Below, in pieces: positions 34,434 to 42,331 of a stretch of 64,000 bases of DNA. The position numbers and the translations under genes were made by a program. The DNA comes from Neobacillus niacini. Lineage in GTDB: Bacteria > Bacillota > Bacilli > Bacillales > Cytobacillaceae. Where the stretch lies: the NCBI RefSeq assembly GCF_000759675.1, contig NZ_BAWM01000152.1, positions 124,001 to 188,000 on the forward strand. The letters run 5' to 3'. The notes beneath the pieces are model-generated. The model had not been told where the DNA came from. It worked only from the letters and a program-made list of their open reading frames with translations, and did no database searches. Every line of letters starts with the position of its first letter. The stretch's first letter is position 1.

Positions 34434-35531
34434 ATGAATCAACGATTACAAAAACTTCAAGCATGGATGAAGGAAAATGGGATTGATGTCAGCTTTATCA
34501 GTTCTTCTGAGAATGTATTTTATTTAAGCGAATTTTTCTCCAATCCCCACGAGCGTTTACTAGGTTTAGCAGTTTTCCAAGAAGAAGAGCCTTTCCTAGT
34601 TTGTCCGGGAATGGAAGTGAATGATGTCAAAAGGGCTGGTTGGAACCATGAAATCATCGGCTATAGTGATATCGAAAATCCATGGGATTTAGTACATACT
34701 TCGATCAATAAAAGAATAAAAGGAGTACGTAACGTCGCGATTGAAAAGGAACATATGAATGTGGACCGCTATGAACAGTTGTCCGTATTATTTTCGGGTG
34801 CTGCTTTTGTTTCCGCAGAAGAAAAATTAAGAAAGCTTCGTATGATTAAAGATGCGAAGGAATTAAAAATCATTGAAGAGGCTTGCGCTTTAGCTGATTA
34901 TGCCATCGAAATCGGCTGCAGTGAAATTAAAGAGGGCAGAACAGAATTAGATGTATTAAATGCTGTTGAATATGCACTTAAGAAAAAAGGCGTAACGGAA
35001 ATGTCATTTTCAACAATGGTCCTGACTGGTGCAAATGCTGCGTCCCCACATGGTAATCCTGGAGGCACAAAAATCCAAAAGGGTGATTTAGTATTATTTG
35101 ATTTAGGTGTAGTGGTTGATCGCTATTGCTCTGACATCACAAGAACGGTTGCCTATGGTGATATAAATGATAAACAGAAAGAAATATACGATACCGTTTT
35201 AAAGGCACAGTTAGCAGCACTTGAGGCAAGTAAACCAGGTGTAACTGCTGCAGAGATTGACCTGACTGCGCGCAGAATCATCACTGATGCCGGATATGGT
35301 GAATTTTTCCCTCATCGTCTTGGTCACGGACTCGGAATCAGCGTTCACGAATATCCATCCATGACAGAAACAAATCAACTAGTTATTGAAGAAGGAATGG
35401 TTTATACCATTGAACCAGGTATTTATGTTCCTGGTGTTGCTGGTGTTAGAATTGAAGATGATGTGTATATAACAGAAGACGGCTCAAAACAACTAACAAA
35501 ATTCCCGAAGGAACTGAAAATAATTAGATAG
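34434..35531 (+). CDS. M24 family aminopeptidase (Xaa-Pro dipeptidase type)
   Basis: 365 residues: N-terminal creatinase/prolidase domain (1-125) and C-terminal pita-bread catalytic domain. Metal ligands are seen as D in LFDLGVVVDRY and SDITRTVAYG, H in HRLGHGLGISVHEYP, E in GMVYTIEPGIYVPG and E in GVRIEDDVYI. Cleaves X-Pro bonds in short peptides by family knowledge; similar to B. subtilis YkvY/YqhT. ATG has AGGAGGTTG upstream. A non-coding RNA gene follows 49 nt downstream on the same strand. Confidence 0.92.
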   Translation: MNQRLQKLQAWMKENGIDVSFISSSENVFYLSEFFSNPHERLLGLAVFQEEEPFLVCPGMEVNDVKRAGWNHEIIGYSDIENPWDLVHTSINKRIKGVRNVAIEKEHMNVDRYEQLSVLFSGAAFVSAEEKLRKLRMIKDAKELKIIEEACALADYAIEIGCSEIKEGRTELDVLNAVEYALKKKGVTEMSFSTMVLTGANAASPHGNPGGTKIQKGDLVLFDLGVVVDRYCSDITRTVAYGDINDKQKEIYDTVLKAQLAALEASKPGVTAAEIDLTARRIITDAGYGEFFPHRLGHGLGISVHEYPSMTETNQLVIEEGMVYTIEPGIYVPGVAGVRIEDDVYITEDGSKQLTKFPKELKIIR

Positions 35532-35543
35532 ATTTTTTTACCA

Positions 35544-35575
35544 TTGAACAAAAGAGATAAATGAAGTAATATACT
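35544..35575 (+). promoter_or_regulatory. Promoter of the 35581 RNA
   Basis: -35 TTGAAC (35544-35549), then -10 TAATAT (35567-35572, 17-bp spacer) overlapping an alternative TATACT (35570-35575). Start predicted at about 35579-35583, exactly where the closing helix of the RNA begins. Confidence 0.6.
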
Positions 35576-35580
35576 AATAC

Positions 35581-35818
35581 AAGCTGCGTTGCTCGTAGTG
35601 ATAATAAAGTTTTAACCTTTAAGCTGTAAAAGGGAGTTTTACTATTGAAGCTAAAATGACAAGCCTCTGTCTATACGACATGGAGGACAAGCAGGAGGCT
35701 TTCTGCGAACACCCACTTTGAGGAGTGGTGGTTTAAAACTTTCTTATATAAGGTACGGCAAATGCGGCTATATAATGAATTTAACTGCCAGCTTCGTTTT
35801 GAAGCTGGCTTTATTTTT
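35581..35818 (+). ncRNA. Candidate structured non-coding RNA, about 238 nt
   Basis: No ORF, own promoter and terminator. The ends pair: 35582-35597 with 35754-35769 (15 bp with single bulges and two G-U pairs that exist only in the plus-strand RNA), then 35601-35604 with 35744-35747 and 35606-35617 with 35730-35742. This closes a junction holding three hairpins: 35626-35631/35637-35642 (GTAAAA, loop GGGAG), 35661-35667/35695-35701 (AAGCCTC/GAGGCTT), and 35710-35717/35724-35730 (CACCCACT, loop TTGAGG). The first GAGG (35683-35686) can compete with the second (35695-35698) for CCTC, so two folds are possible. It is not tmRNA, RNase P, SRP or a 6S-like rod as I know them. Confidence 0.7.
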
Positions 35819-35819
35819 T
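35787..35819 (+). terminator. Terminator of the 35581 RNA
   Basis: Perfect 9-bp stem GCCAGCTTC (35787-35795) with GAAGCTGGC (35801-35809) followed by TTTATTTTTT. On the other strand it could also help end ald. Confidence 0.92.
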
Positions 35820-35845
35820 CTACATAAAAAAGAAGAGAATCAATC

Positions 35846-36979
35846 TCATCCTTTCGTGTTCATATGTCCAAGTAATGTTTTTGTATCGGAGTAATGCAGA
35901 CCATGTGCATCAGCCACTGCTTCATAGGTTACAAAGCCGCCAAGTGTATTGATACCATAAAGTAAGGCTTCATTCTCAAGGCATGCCTTTCTAAAACCTT
36001 TATTCGCAATTTGGATGGCATAAGGTACTGTCACATTTGTTAAAGCAATAGTTGAAGTTCTAGGTACTGCTCCAGGCATATTGGCAACCGCATAATGAAC
36101 AACACCATGTTTAATGTAGGTTGGGTTATCGTGAGTAGTAATACGGTCAGTTGTTTCAAAAATCCCGCCTTGGTCGATGGCAATATCAACTACGACACTT
36201 CCTGGATTCATGGATTGAATCATTTCTTCTGTTACTAGTTTTGGAGCCTTAGCTCCAGGAATAAGTACCGCACCGATAACAACGTCTGAATCTTTCACAG
36301 CCTCAGCTATATTATACGGGTTAGAAATAAGTGTAGTCACTTCAAATCCAAAAATATCATCTAATTGACGCAGACGCTCTGGATTCAAGTCAATAATGGT
36401 GACTTTTGCCCCAAGTCCAATCGCCATTTTCGCAGCATTTGTTCCTGCTACACCGCCACCGATAATCGTAACGGTCCCTCTTTGTACACCAGGTACGCCA
36501 GAAAGAAGAATCCCTTTTCCTCCATGAACTTTTTCTAGAAATTGTGCCCCAATTTGCGCGGCCATTCTTCCCGCTACTTCACTCATCGGGGTTAATAAAG
36601 GTAATGATCTATTTGACAGTTGTACCGTTTCATAGGCAATTCCAACCACTTTTTTATTGATTAATGCTTTTGTTAGTTCTGGTTCTGGAGCTAAATGTAA
36701 GTATGTAAATAGAATTAACCCTTCACGGAAATATTGATATTCACTTGGCAGAGGTTCTTTAACCTTCATCACCATTTCCATTGACCAAGCTTCATAAGCC
36801 GTTTCTACTATTTTCGCACCCGCAGAAACATAATCTTCATCTGTGAAACCGGAACCTTGGCCAGCTCCTTTTTCAATAAAAACCTCATGACCAAATTTTA
36901 ATATATTGAAAACCCCTGCTGGTGTCATCGCAACACGGTTTTCATTATTTTTTATCTCTTTAGGAACGCCGATCCGCAT
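35846..36979 (-). CDS. ald: Alanine dehydrogenase
   Basis: 377 residues; NAD-dependent interconversion of L-alanine and pyruvate plus ammonia, used for alanine catabolism and needed for normal sporulation in B. subtilis. Motifs: MRIGVPKEIKNNENRVAMTPAGV at the start, catalytic KVKEPLPSEY and YLHLAPEPELT, NAD-binding GGGVAGTNAAKMAIGLGA, and PGAVPRTSTIALTN. ATG 36979 has AGGAGGT 6 nt upstream. Transcribed alone, with a promoter at 37084-37112. Confidence 0.97.
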   Translation of the reverse strand: MRIGVPKEIKNNENRVAMTPAGVFNILKFGHEVFIEKGAGQGSGFTDEDYVSAGAKIVETAYEAWSMEMVMKVKEPLPSEYQYFREGLILFTYLHLAPEPELTKALINKKVVGIAYETVQLSNRSLPLLTPMSEVAGRMAAQIGAQFLEKVHGGKGILLSGVPGVQRGTVTIIGGGVAGTNAAKMAIGLGAKVTIIDLNPERLRQLDDIFGFEVTTLISNPYNIAEAVKDSDVVIGAVLIPGAKAPKLVTEEMIQSMNPGSVVVDIAIDQGGIFETTDRITTHDNPTYIKHGVVHYAVANMPGAVPRTSTIALTNVTVPYAIQIANKGFRKACLENEALLYGINTLGGFVTYEAVADAHGLHYSDTKTLLGHMNTKG

Positions 36980-37083
36980 GTACTTACCTCCTAATAATCT
37001 CAGCATTAATAAAACAGGATGATTAAATTTCTATTTTCTTAGTAAAGCTGATGATGCATGTCCATTACTTTGAAAACAACTTC

Positions 37084-37112
37084 ATTTTATCAAAAAAACC
37101 AACGATTCCCAA
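37084..37112 (-). promoter_or_regulatory. Sigma-A promoter of ald
   Basis: Minus strand -35 TTGGGA (37107-37112), 17-bp spacer, -10 TAAAAT (37084-37089). Leader about 100 nt. Confidence 0.5.
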
Positions 37113-37383
37113 ACTTTTTATTTTTTTACTTTGTACTTAGGAAATATCAGAAAGAGCCTTTCAGCATTTCTTAAAGGGTTCCGTTTTGAGGTGTTTTTCT
37201 AAAAATTTGTGCCGAAATGACAGTAGTTTTGATATTGGTAATGGCTTAAAAAAATGCAAAACTCGCCACAGTATGCGAGTTTTCTTTATTAGAAATACCG
37301 GATCCATATTAAACTAAAACACTCTATAGTTGAACAAGAACCTATCGCTCAGAATGATGGGCATTTGATACAGAAGAGCTGAT
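37113..37383. other. Intergenic stretch between ald promoter and laccase remnant
   Basis: AT-rich, no credible ORF on either strand. One bidirectional hairpin with T-tract is present (AAAACTCGC 37258-37266 with GCGAGTTTT 37275-37283), consistent with a terminator of a lost gene. Nothing else seen. Confidence 0.5.
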
Positions 37384-37507
37384 CCTATCCAATTAACTCG
37401 AATTAGCATAAAGTTTGGTCCTTGTACAGGGTTGTATGTATGCACAGTCTTATATGATTATGAAAAGATAAGACCTGCGCTCTGTCAAAAATATTTGTTG
37501 CTTAAAC
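37384..37507 (+). pseudogene. Degenerate 3' fragment of a CotA-like laccase gene
   Basis: Aligns by eye with the last coding and downstream bases of cotA at about 41695-41850. Shared blocks include AAGTTTGGTCCTT, GGNTTGTATGTATG, GATTATGA and, after the stop, CTCTGTCAAA and TTGCTTAAAC. Several internal deletions remove the HCHILEHEDYEMM region and the reading frame. The fragment retains the same flanking non-coding tail as the intact gene, so it is a duplication remnant rather than chance. Confidence 0.7.
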
Positions 37508-37593
37508 TACAATAACTAATACCTCTTTTTCTTTACTCGTGTAGAACAGAGCAGCAGAGGACCTTCCGTGTAGGAGTTCATTTTTAAGCATAA

Positions 37594-37618
37594 AGAGAGG
37601 TTGCAGACCAACCTCTTT
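37594..37618 (-). terminator. Terminator-like hairpin after the 2Fe-2S gene
   Basis: 8-bp stem AGAGGTTG/CAACCTCT on the minus strand followed by CTTTATG; weak T-run. Placed 17 nt beyond the 2Fe-2S subunit stop. Confidence 0.45.
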
Positions 37619-37634
37619 TGTCCTGATTACTAGG

Positions 37635-38105
37635 CTAATTGGAATGGTGCTTATTTTTTGCCAATGCAGACTTGATGGCCTTTTCAATTTCGCTATAGCT
37701 AGTGCAGCGGCAAATATTTGATTCAAGCCACTCTTTGATCATCGGATCATCCGCATCCGGTTTCTTCAGGATAAGGGAATGACAATTCATAATAAACCCA
37801 GGTGTGCAATAGCCGCATTGAAAAGCAAAATGTTCAACAAACGCCTGCTGAATCTGGGTATTTTTTAAGCCTTCAATCGTTGTAATTTGCTTCCCCGGCC
37901 CCTCTACGGCCATCATTAAACAAGATTTCATCGGCCAGCCGTCAACATTAATCGTACAAGCTCCACAATCCCTATTCAGACACCCTGGTTTTGCCCCTGT
38001 TAGACCAAGTTTCTCCCTGATTGTGTATAAAAGTGTGTCTCCCGTTCTAACGGTCACCGTGTGCATTTGATCATTTACGTTTAAATGAATCGTTTGGAGT
38101 TTCAC
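37635..38105 (-). CDS. (2Fe-2S)-binding subunit of a xanthine dehydrogenase-family hydroxylase
   Basis: 156 residues, full length for the PucE/CoxS family. Plant-ferredoxin-type cluster ligands CLNRDCGACTINVDGWPMKSC (about residues 42-62) and the C-terminal four-helix cluster domain CGYCTPGFIMNC and NICRCTSY. It would pass electrons from a molybdopterin subunit to an FAD subunit. Those partners are missing: the gene directly upstream is a chimera of their remains, so this subunit is probably an orphan. Intact ORF suggests the loss is recent or that another partner exists elsewhere. Confidence 0.85.
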   Translation of the reverse strand: MKLQTIHLNVNDQMHTVTVRTGDTLLYTIREKLGLTGAKPGCLNRDCGACTINVDGWPMKSCLMMAVEGPGKQITTIEGLKNTQIQQAFVEHFAFQCGYCTPGFIMNCHSLILKKPDADDPMIKEWLESNICRCTSYSEIEKAIKSALAKNKHHSN

Positions 38106-38109
38106 ACAA

Positions 38110-38697
38110 TCACTTCCTTTCCCCTATATCCAACGCCCCTAGAACATCCTCGAGTAAATTTTGCAGAACGAACAGCCTGTATTCTGATGATCCCTCAACA
38201 TCATTAAGAATCGGGCTGGGCATCTCGGCTAAAGTGCTTTGAATCCGCTCCTGTACAGATATTTCACGGTTATTTAACGGAGCCTCCATCTTCTTTGAAC
38301 GAAACGGAAACGGGCAAAGGCCGCTGATGGCCGTCCGTATCTCTCCATCCATTTTTAAAGCGGCGACTGTAATTAATGGGTAACCTGTTTCCCATTGTTG
38401 CCGTCGTTTGATGCTGATAAAAGGAGCATGGATATATCGTTCATCTGTGGCCACCTGGATAAGAAACTCACCTTTTTTCAATTGCAGTTGCTCGTGGAAG
38501 ATCTCATTAATTGGTTTTACTTTTACACCTTCCGGCCCAACAATCTCAATACTTACGATTCGTGCATGGGCATATGGACTGATAACAACTCTTCCGTATA
38601 GCTTTTTCGTCGTGTGGTAATCGTGTGTGTATTGTGCACGGCCTGTCACTTTGTCCTGCGCCTCTTTACGAATAATGCTTTTCCCGATAACCTCCAT
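38110..38697 (-). pseudogene. In-frame chimera of xanthine dehydrogenase Moco-subunit N-terminus and FAD-subunit C-terminus
   Basis: 197 codons from ATG 38703, or 195 from ATG 38697, which has GAAGGG at 6-nt spacing. Residues 1 to about 53 (VIGKSIIRKEAQDKVTGRAQYT...SPYAHARI) match the N-terminus of the large molybdopterin subunit (PucD/XdhA type, normally about 750 residues). From about residue 55 (VGPEGVKVKPINEIF...KGEFLIQV) the sequence matches the C-terminal part of the FAD subunit (PucC type, about 280 residues). Junction near 38540. All Moco-binding and FAD-pyrophosphate regions are gone, so it cannot be a working hydroxylase. Ends 4 nt before the 2Fe-2S gene. Confidence 0.75.
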
Positions 38698-38935
38698 ATC
38701 CATCCCTTCAATCCTTTTTTATATTTGTACAATTGGGAATTTTATGCTTGTCGCTAAAACTCATCACCTATATATATTCAGTACCTTTGAAAGAATAGAA
38801 TGTTTTATTTCTAATGAACAAATTACAATAGGAAACCGTAATAACAATAATTATTATTTTTTATTTGCAATTTGAATTGTAATGTAACTAATGAACCTCA
38901 TAATAAATATCATTGCTTAGTAATTTTATCCCCTC

Positions 38936-38963
38936 AAAATAAAAAATCGACCATGATGGTCGA
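38936..38963 (-). terminator. Terminator after the recombinase remnant
   Basis: Minus strand TCGACCATCATGGTCGA hairpin followed by TTTTTTATTTT. Confidence 0.9.
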
Positions 38964-38972
38964 CTCTTGCCT

Positions 38973-39332
38973 TCATTGATTAAGCTGCTCCTGACGTTTC
39001 TTGGCTCTTATTAACGTGCTTTTACTTATACCCGTTATTTCCTCTACTTGCATGTATGAATTTGTTTCAAGTAGCTTTAGTGCATGATCTATTTGTGCCT
39101 TTTTAAATTTCTTCGGTCGACCCTCTCTGAAATCCTCACGCTTCCTAGCTGATGCTTTCCCTTCCCGAGTTCGTTCTACAATCATATTTCTTTCCATTTC
39201 AGCTACTGCTAACATGGTTTGGAGGAAGAATCGTCCCATTGTTGTATTTTCAAGTAATCCTACATTTAATACATGTACCATTACATTCTTTTTAAATAAT
39301 TCCTCAACAACGTCAATTCCTTCTTTTATCAA
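38973..39332 (-). pseudogene. Truncated serine recombinase (resolvase/invertase family)
   Basis: 119 codons matching the C-terminal two thirds of a resolvase: GRFFLQTMLAVAEMERNMIVERTREGKASARKREDFREGRPKKF, then a Hin-type HTH (IDHALKLLETNSYMQVEEITGISKSTLIRAKK). The first 60-70 residues with the catalytic serine and the DRLGR motif are missing. The 5' end runs straight into an oxalate decarboxylase fragment in another frame (overlap 39313-39332). Non-functional as a recombinase; a scar of a mobile element. Confidence 0.8.
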
Positions 39333-39696
39333 CCGAGGCTATACGTGCCCGTCCCAACAGCATATAAGACCATTCTGCCTGTTTATGCCAATGGAGTTCA
39401 CGTACTCCGCCGGCCGTTAAGCTCATATTTACTCTAGCAAGAGTAGTCGCTATCGGAAGTTCCCTGGCGGTGATCTCCCGTGACCATCCCCCGTGATTTA
39501 ATGTCATAGAAGTGTCTGAGAATGAGAATTTCAAGTTAGGAACTAATCCTGCATCTGTAATAGGTGGGACGAGCATATTCGGATTTTGAAGATCCCTAAG
39601 GATATTCCGAGGTCCTGAGTCTATCGTGCCAGCTCCATCACTACGGATAGGTTGTGGCACTTTGCCGTTCACTTGATTAATTGTTCGGATGTCCAT
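39313..39696 (-). pseudogene. Truncated oxalate decarboxylase (OxdC/OxdD family)
   Basis: About 127 codons of the N-terminal cupin: PQPIRSDGAGTIDSGPRNILRDLQNPNMLVPPITDAG, SFSDTSMTLNHGGWSREITARELP and GGVRELHWHKQAEWSYMLLGRARI, which includes metal-binding histidines. Intact enzymes have about 385 residues with two cupins. The reading stops at 39313 after crossing into recombinase sequence near 39335. ATG 39696 has GAGGTG 7 nt upstream. OxdD is a spore-coat enzyme in B. subtilis, fitting the neighbourhood. Confidence 0.85.
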
Positions 39697-40130
39697 CAAA
39701 ATGCACCTCATTTATGGGATAGTTCAGGAAAAATCTTTTATCGTATTCTTATGAGTAGGGCAACGAATATGTGCCTATTTCAACCAACCTACTTTGTTAG
39801 CACAACAACAAAAGAGATTACCGCTTGCAGTCCCCCTCTTTAACTAGTTGACCTTTTTTCATTTGGTCTTAATATAACTTGGAAAAACTGGTCACCGACC
39901 TTCGGTTGTTTTGGAGATATACTATACTAATATTTTTTCACACTGAACTCTTTTTTGATACCTCCTAAGCCCAACATGCATAACTTTATAATAGTTCAAG
40001 AAAACAAGGAGTATTATAGTATGAATATTGTTTCTATAGGAAATGCAAAAGCATTATAAATTTTCTAAAATTGGAAGGGCAAAGGTTTGTATGACAGGAA
40101 TTCAAAAAATAGGAAAATGGGGGAATCTTA
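39697..40130. other. Intergenic region between oxdC remnant and cotA
   Basis: 434 bases, AT-rich. It would hold the divergent promoters of oxdC and cotA. A weak sigma-K-like signal for cotA is an AC pair 17 nt before CATAACTTT (39979-39987), which does not fully match CATAnnnTA. A 12-codon frame with a good ribosome site lies at 40021-40059. No other gene seen. Confidence 0.4.
40021..40059 (+). CDS. Possible 12-residue peptide upstream of cotA
   Basis: ATG preceded by AAGGAG at 9-nt spacing, reading MNIVSIGNAKAL then TAA, 71 nt before cotA. The ribosome site is the only support. It could be a leader peptide, or the vestige of a deleted gene. Confidence 0.25.
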   Translation: MNIVSIGNAKAL

Positions 40131-41816
40131 ATGAATATTAATGATGGCATTTCGCATAACTTGCACAAATCATCCAAACACTGTACCAACCCGTACTGCA
40201 AAAATCCAAATTGTAAATGTGGAGATCAATGTAAATGCACACCTAATAACCATTGTGGTAGTAAGGAAGCAAATCCGCCAAAAATAATTCTCACTAAATT
40301 TGTAGACGAACTTCCAATCCCACCTGTTTTAAAACCTCGATGGACAGATCAGTTACATACGTATTATGAAGTGAATATGACTGAATTTAAACAATCTCTC
40401 CATAGTGAGTTAAATGATACCACGGTATGGGGCTATGAAGGGGGCTATCCAGGTCCTACCATAGAAGTAGAGAAAGGTAAAATTGTATTTATCAAATGGA
40501 TCAACAATCTTCCTGATAAGCACCTGTTTCCTGTAGATCATACGGTGCATGGTGCCCATATGGACGTACCGGAAGTACGGACGGTAGTACATGTACACGG
40601 AGCTTGTGTTGAATGGGAAAGCGATGGCTATCCAGAGGCTTGGTTTACAAGAGGATTCAAACAAGTCGGTCGATATTTTAGGAAACAAATCTATCGATAT
40701 GATAATTGCGGTCATGATTCCACACTTTGGTATCATGACCATGCCCTAGGTATCACTAGGCTTAATGTTTATGCTGGATTGGCGGGATTCTATTTAATCA
40801 GAGATCAACGGGCACGCATCTTGAATTTACCAAGTGGGAAATACGAAATCCCTATTATGATACAAGACAAGACATTTAATAAAGATGGATCCCTTTATTA
40901 CCCAAAGCAGCCAGATAAACCAATCCCGGAATTAGAAACGTCGATCATTCCTGAATTCGTGGGAAAAACGATTTTAGTGAATGGCAAAGTACATCCCTAT
41001 TTAGAAGTGGAACCACGTAAATATCGATTTAGGTTGCTAAACGCAGCAAACACCCGTTTCTTTAGAATTAAACTTGGCTCAGGACAACTTATGTATCAAA
41101 TTGCAACGGATGGAGGATTTATACAGCACCCGATAGGTGTAAAAGAAATTATGTTAGCACCTGCAGAACGAGCAGAGGTGATCATTGATTTTACCAATCT
41201 TGAGGGTAAGAATATTATCATGACAAACGATGCGCCTGCTCCATTTCCAACCGGAGATTCAGTTGATGAAAATACGGACACAGTGATGCAGTTTAGAGTA
41301 ACTCATCCATTGTCTAATGTGGATACGAGTGCTATTCCGGCTTATATAATGCATGTTCCCAAAATAAATGAACAGTCAGCTTCCAAAATACGATACCTAA
41401 CATTAAATGATAATATGGATAAGTACGGTCGTGAATTTATGTTATTGGATAATAAACAGTGGGATGCCCCCATCACTGAAAATCCAAAATTAGGATCAAC
41501 TGAAATTTGGTATCTCATTAACTTAACTACGGATACACACCCTATTCATCTTCACTTAATTGATTTTCAAATCTTAGATAGGAGAAATTTCGATGTAGAA
41601 AAGTTTAACAAAGAGAAAATGATCCATTATACGGGTCCGGCGATTCCTCCGGAACCATACGAACGAGGATGGAAGGATACCGTTCGAGTTAATCCTAACC
41701 AGATTGCTAGAATTATCATGAAGTTTGGTCCTTATACCGGATTGTATGTATGGCACTGTCATATCTTGGAGCACGAGGATTATGAGATGATGAGACCGTT
41801 TATAGTTATCCGATAA
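40131..41816 (+). CDS. cotA: Spore coat multicopper oxidase (laccase) CotA with Cys-rich N-terminal extension
   Basis: 561 residues against 513 in B. subtilis. Copper-site motifs are intact: VVHVHGACVEWESDGYPEAW, LWYHDHALGITRLNVYAG, HPIHLHLIDFQIL, and YVWHCHILEHEDYEMM with the T1 Cys-His and a methionine-type axial ligand. No signal peptide, as expected for a coat protein made in the mother cell. Residues 18-42 carry seven cysteines (C18, C23, C28, C30, C34, C36, C42), a metallothionein-like pattern absent from B. subtilis CotA. Oxidises phenolics and contributes to spore pigment and protection. ATG has GGGGGA upstream; terminator at 41910. Confidence 0.93.
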   Translation: MNINDGISHNLHKSSKHCTNPYCKNPNCKCGDQCKCTPNNHCGSKEANPPKIILTKFVDELPIPPVLKPRWTDQLHTYYEVNMTEFKQSLHSELNDTTVWGYEGGYPGPTIEVEKGKIVFIKWINNLPDKHLFPVDHTVHGAHMDVPEVRTVVHVHGACVEWESDGYPEAWFTRGFKQVGRYFRKQIYRYDNCGHDSTLWYHDHALGITRLNVYAGLAGFYLIRDQRARILNLPSGKYEIPIMIQDKTFNKDGSLYYPKQPDKPIPELETSIIPEFVGKTILVNGKVHPYLEVEPRKYRFRLLNAANTRFFRIKLGSGQLMYQIATDGGFIQHPIGVKEIMLAPAERAEVIIDFTNLEGKNIIMTNDAPAPFPTGDSVDENTDTVMQFRVTHPLSNVDTSAIPAYIMHVPKINEQSASKIRYLTLNDNMDKYGREFMLLDNKQWDAPITENPKLGSTEIWYLINLTTDTHPIHLHLIDFQILDRRNFDVEKFNKEKMIHYTGPAIPPEPYERGWKDTVRVNPNQIARIIMKFGPYTGLYVWHCHILEHEDYEMMRPFIVIR

Positions 41817-42124
41817 TAGACTGTGTTCTGTCAAATATAATTGCTTAAACACCTTTTTTAATTTAAAATAATGCCTTAGATTTTCCGGAAGTATAAAATT
41901 AATCTACTAAGAACATTGGGATTTAACACCCAATGTTCTTTACTTTATCAAGCTAACCTGACCCTTTGAAGCTTTTTTTATTGTTTATGGTGGAATGATA
42001 GGCCGTTTTGCCCCATTAAAACAACGATTTCCTGTACGGTTAGGAATCTACTTTTTTATCTTCTTTCACTAAAGTGGTAAGCCAGTCATAAATTAGATTA
42101 TTAACCTGTAAAGGATGATTTTAT
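41817..42124. other. Gap between cotA and the GerPF-like gene
   Basis: 308 bases. Contains the cotA terminator and a coding-like fragment at about 41995-42068 reading MIGRFAPLKQRFPVRLG... to a stop, hydrophobic at its end, with no proper start or ribosome site. It looks like the tail of a lost membrane protein gene, but I cannot name it. Confidence 0.35.
41910..41943 (+). terminator. Terminator of cotA
   Basis: Perfect 11-bp stem AGAACATTGGG/CCCAATGTTCT followed by TTACTTTAT. Confidence 0.85.
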
Positions 42125-42331
42125 ATGTCTGGAATACCTTATCAAGTAGTAATTGATGTCGTGAACGGTGGTGTTGTCAATGTTGGTGGCGCTTTGTCTG
42201 TTTCTCCTAAAAACGCTGTGAAGACTATTCACGGTTCAGGTAGTAGCAATACAGGCATTGATATCATAACGATTAATGGAGTTAGTTCCAGTAATATTGC
42301 AGATACTGATACAGTGGATCAACCAATTTAA
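42125..42331 (+). CDS. GerPF-like spore germination/coat protein
   Basis: 68 residues. The pattern GGALSVSPKNAVKTIHGSGSSNTG...NGVSSSNIADTDTVDQP matches the gerPA/gerPF family of small inner-coat proteins that let germinants pass the coat (family pattern VSPK...GSGxSNxG...NxxDxDxxDQ). It stands alone here, not in a gerPABCDEF operon. ATG with AAAGGATGA upstream; terminator at 42418-42451. Confidence 0.8.
   Translation: MSGIPYQVVIDVVNGGVVNVGGALSVSPKNAVKTIHGSGSSNTGIDIITINGVSSSNIADTDTVDQPI

Noticed and set aside
35581..35818. 6S RNA, tmRNA, RNase P or SRP identity for the RNA
   Set aside because: The fold has a multi-hairpin junction rather than one rod with a central bubble, and none of the signature sequences of those RNAs is present. 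A search is still needed to be sure.
37502..37726. 74-codon minus-strand frame below the 2Fe-2S gene
   Set aside because: Overlaps the end of the real gene in another frame, crosses its terminator-like hairpin and has no ribosome site.
41995..42068. Small membrane-protein gene between cotA and the GerPF-like gene
   Set aside because: No ribosome site, and truncated at the front; kept only as a note.
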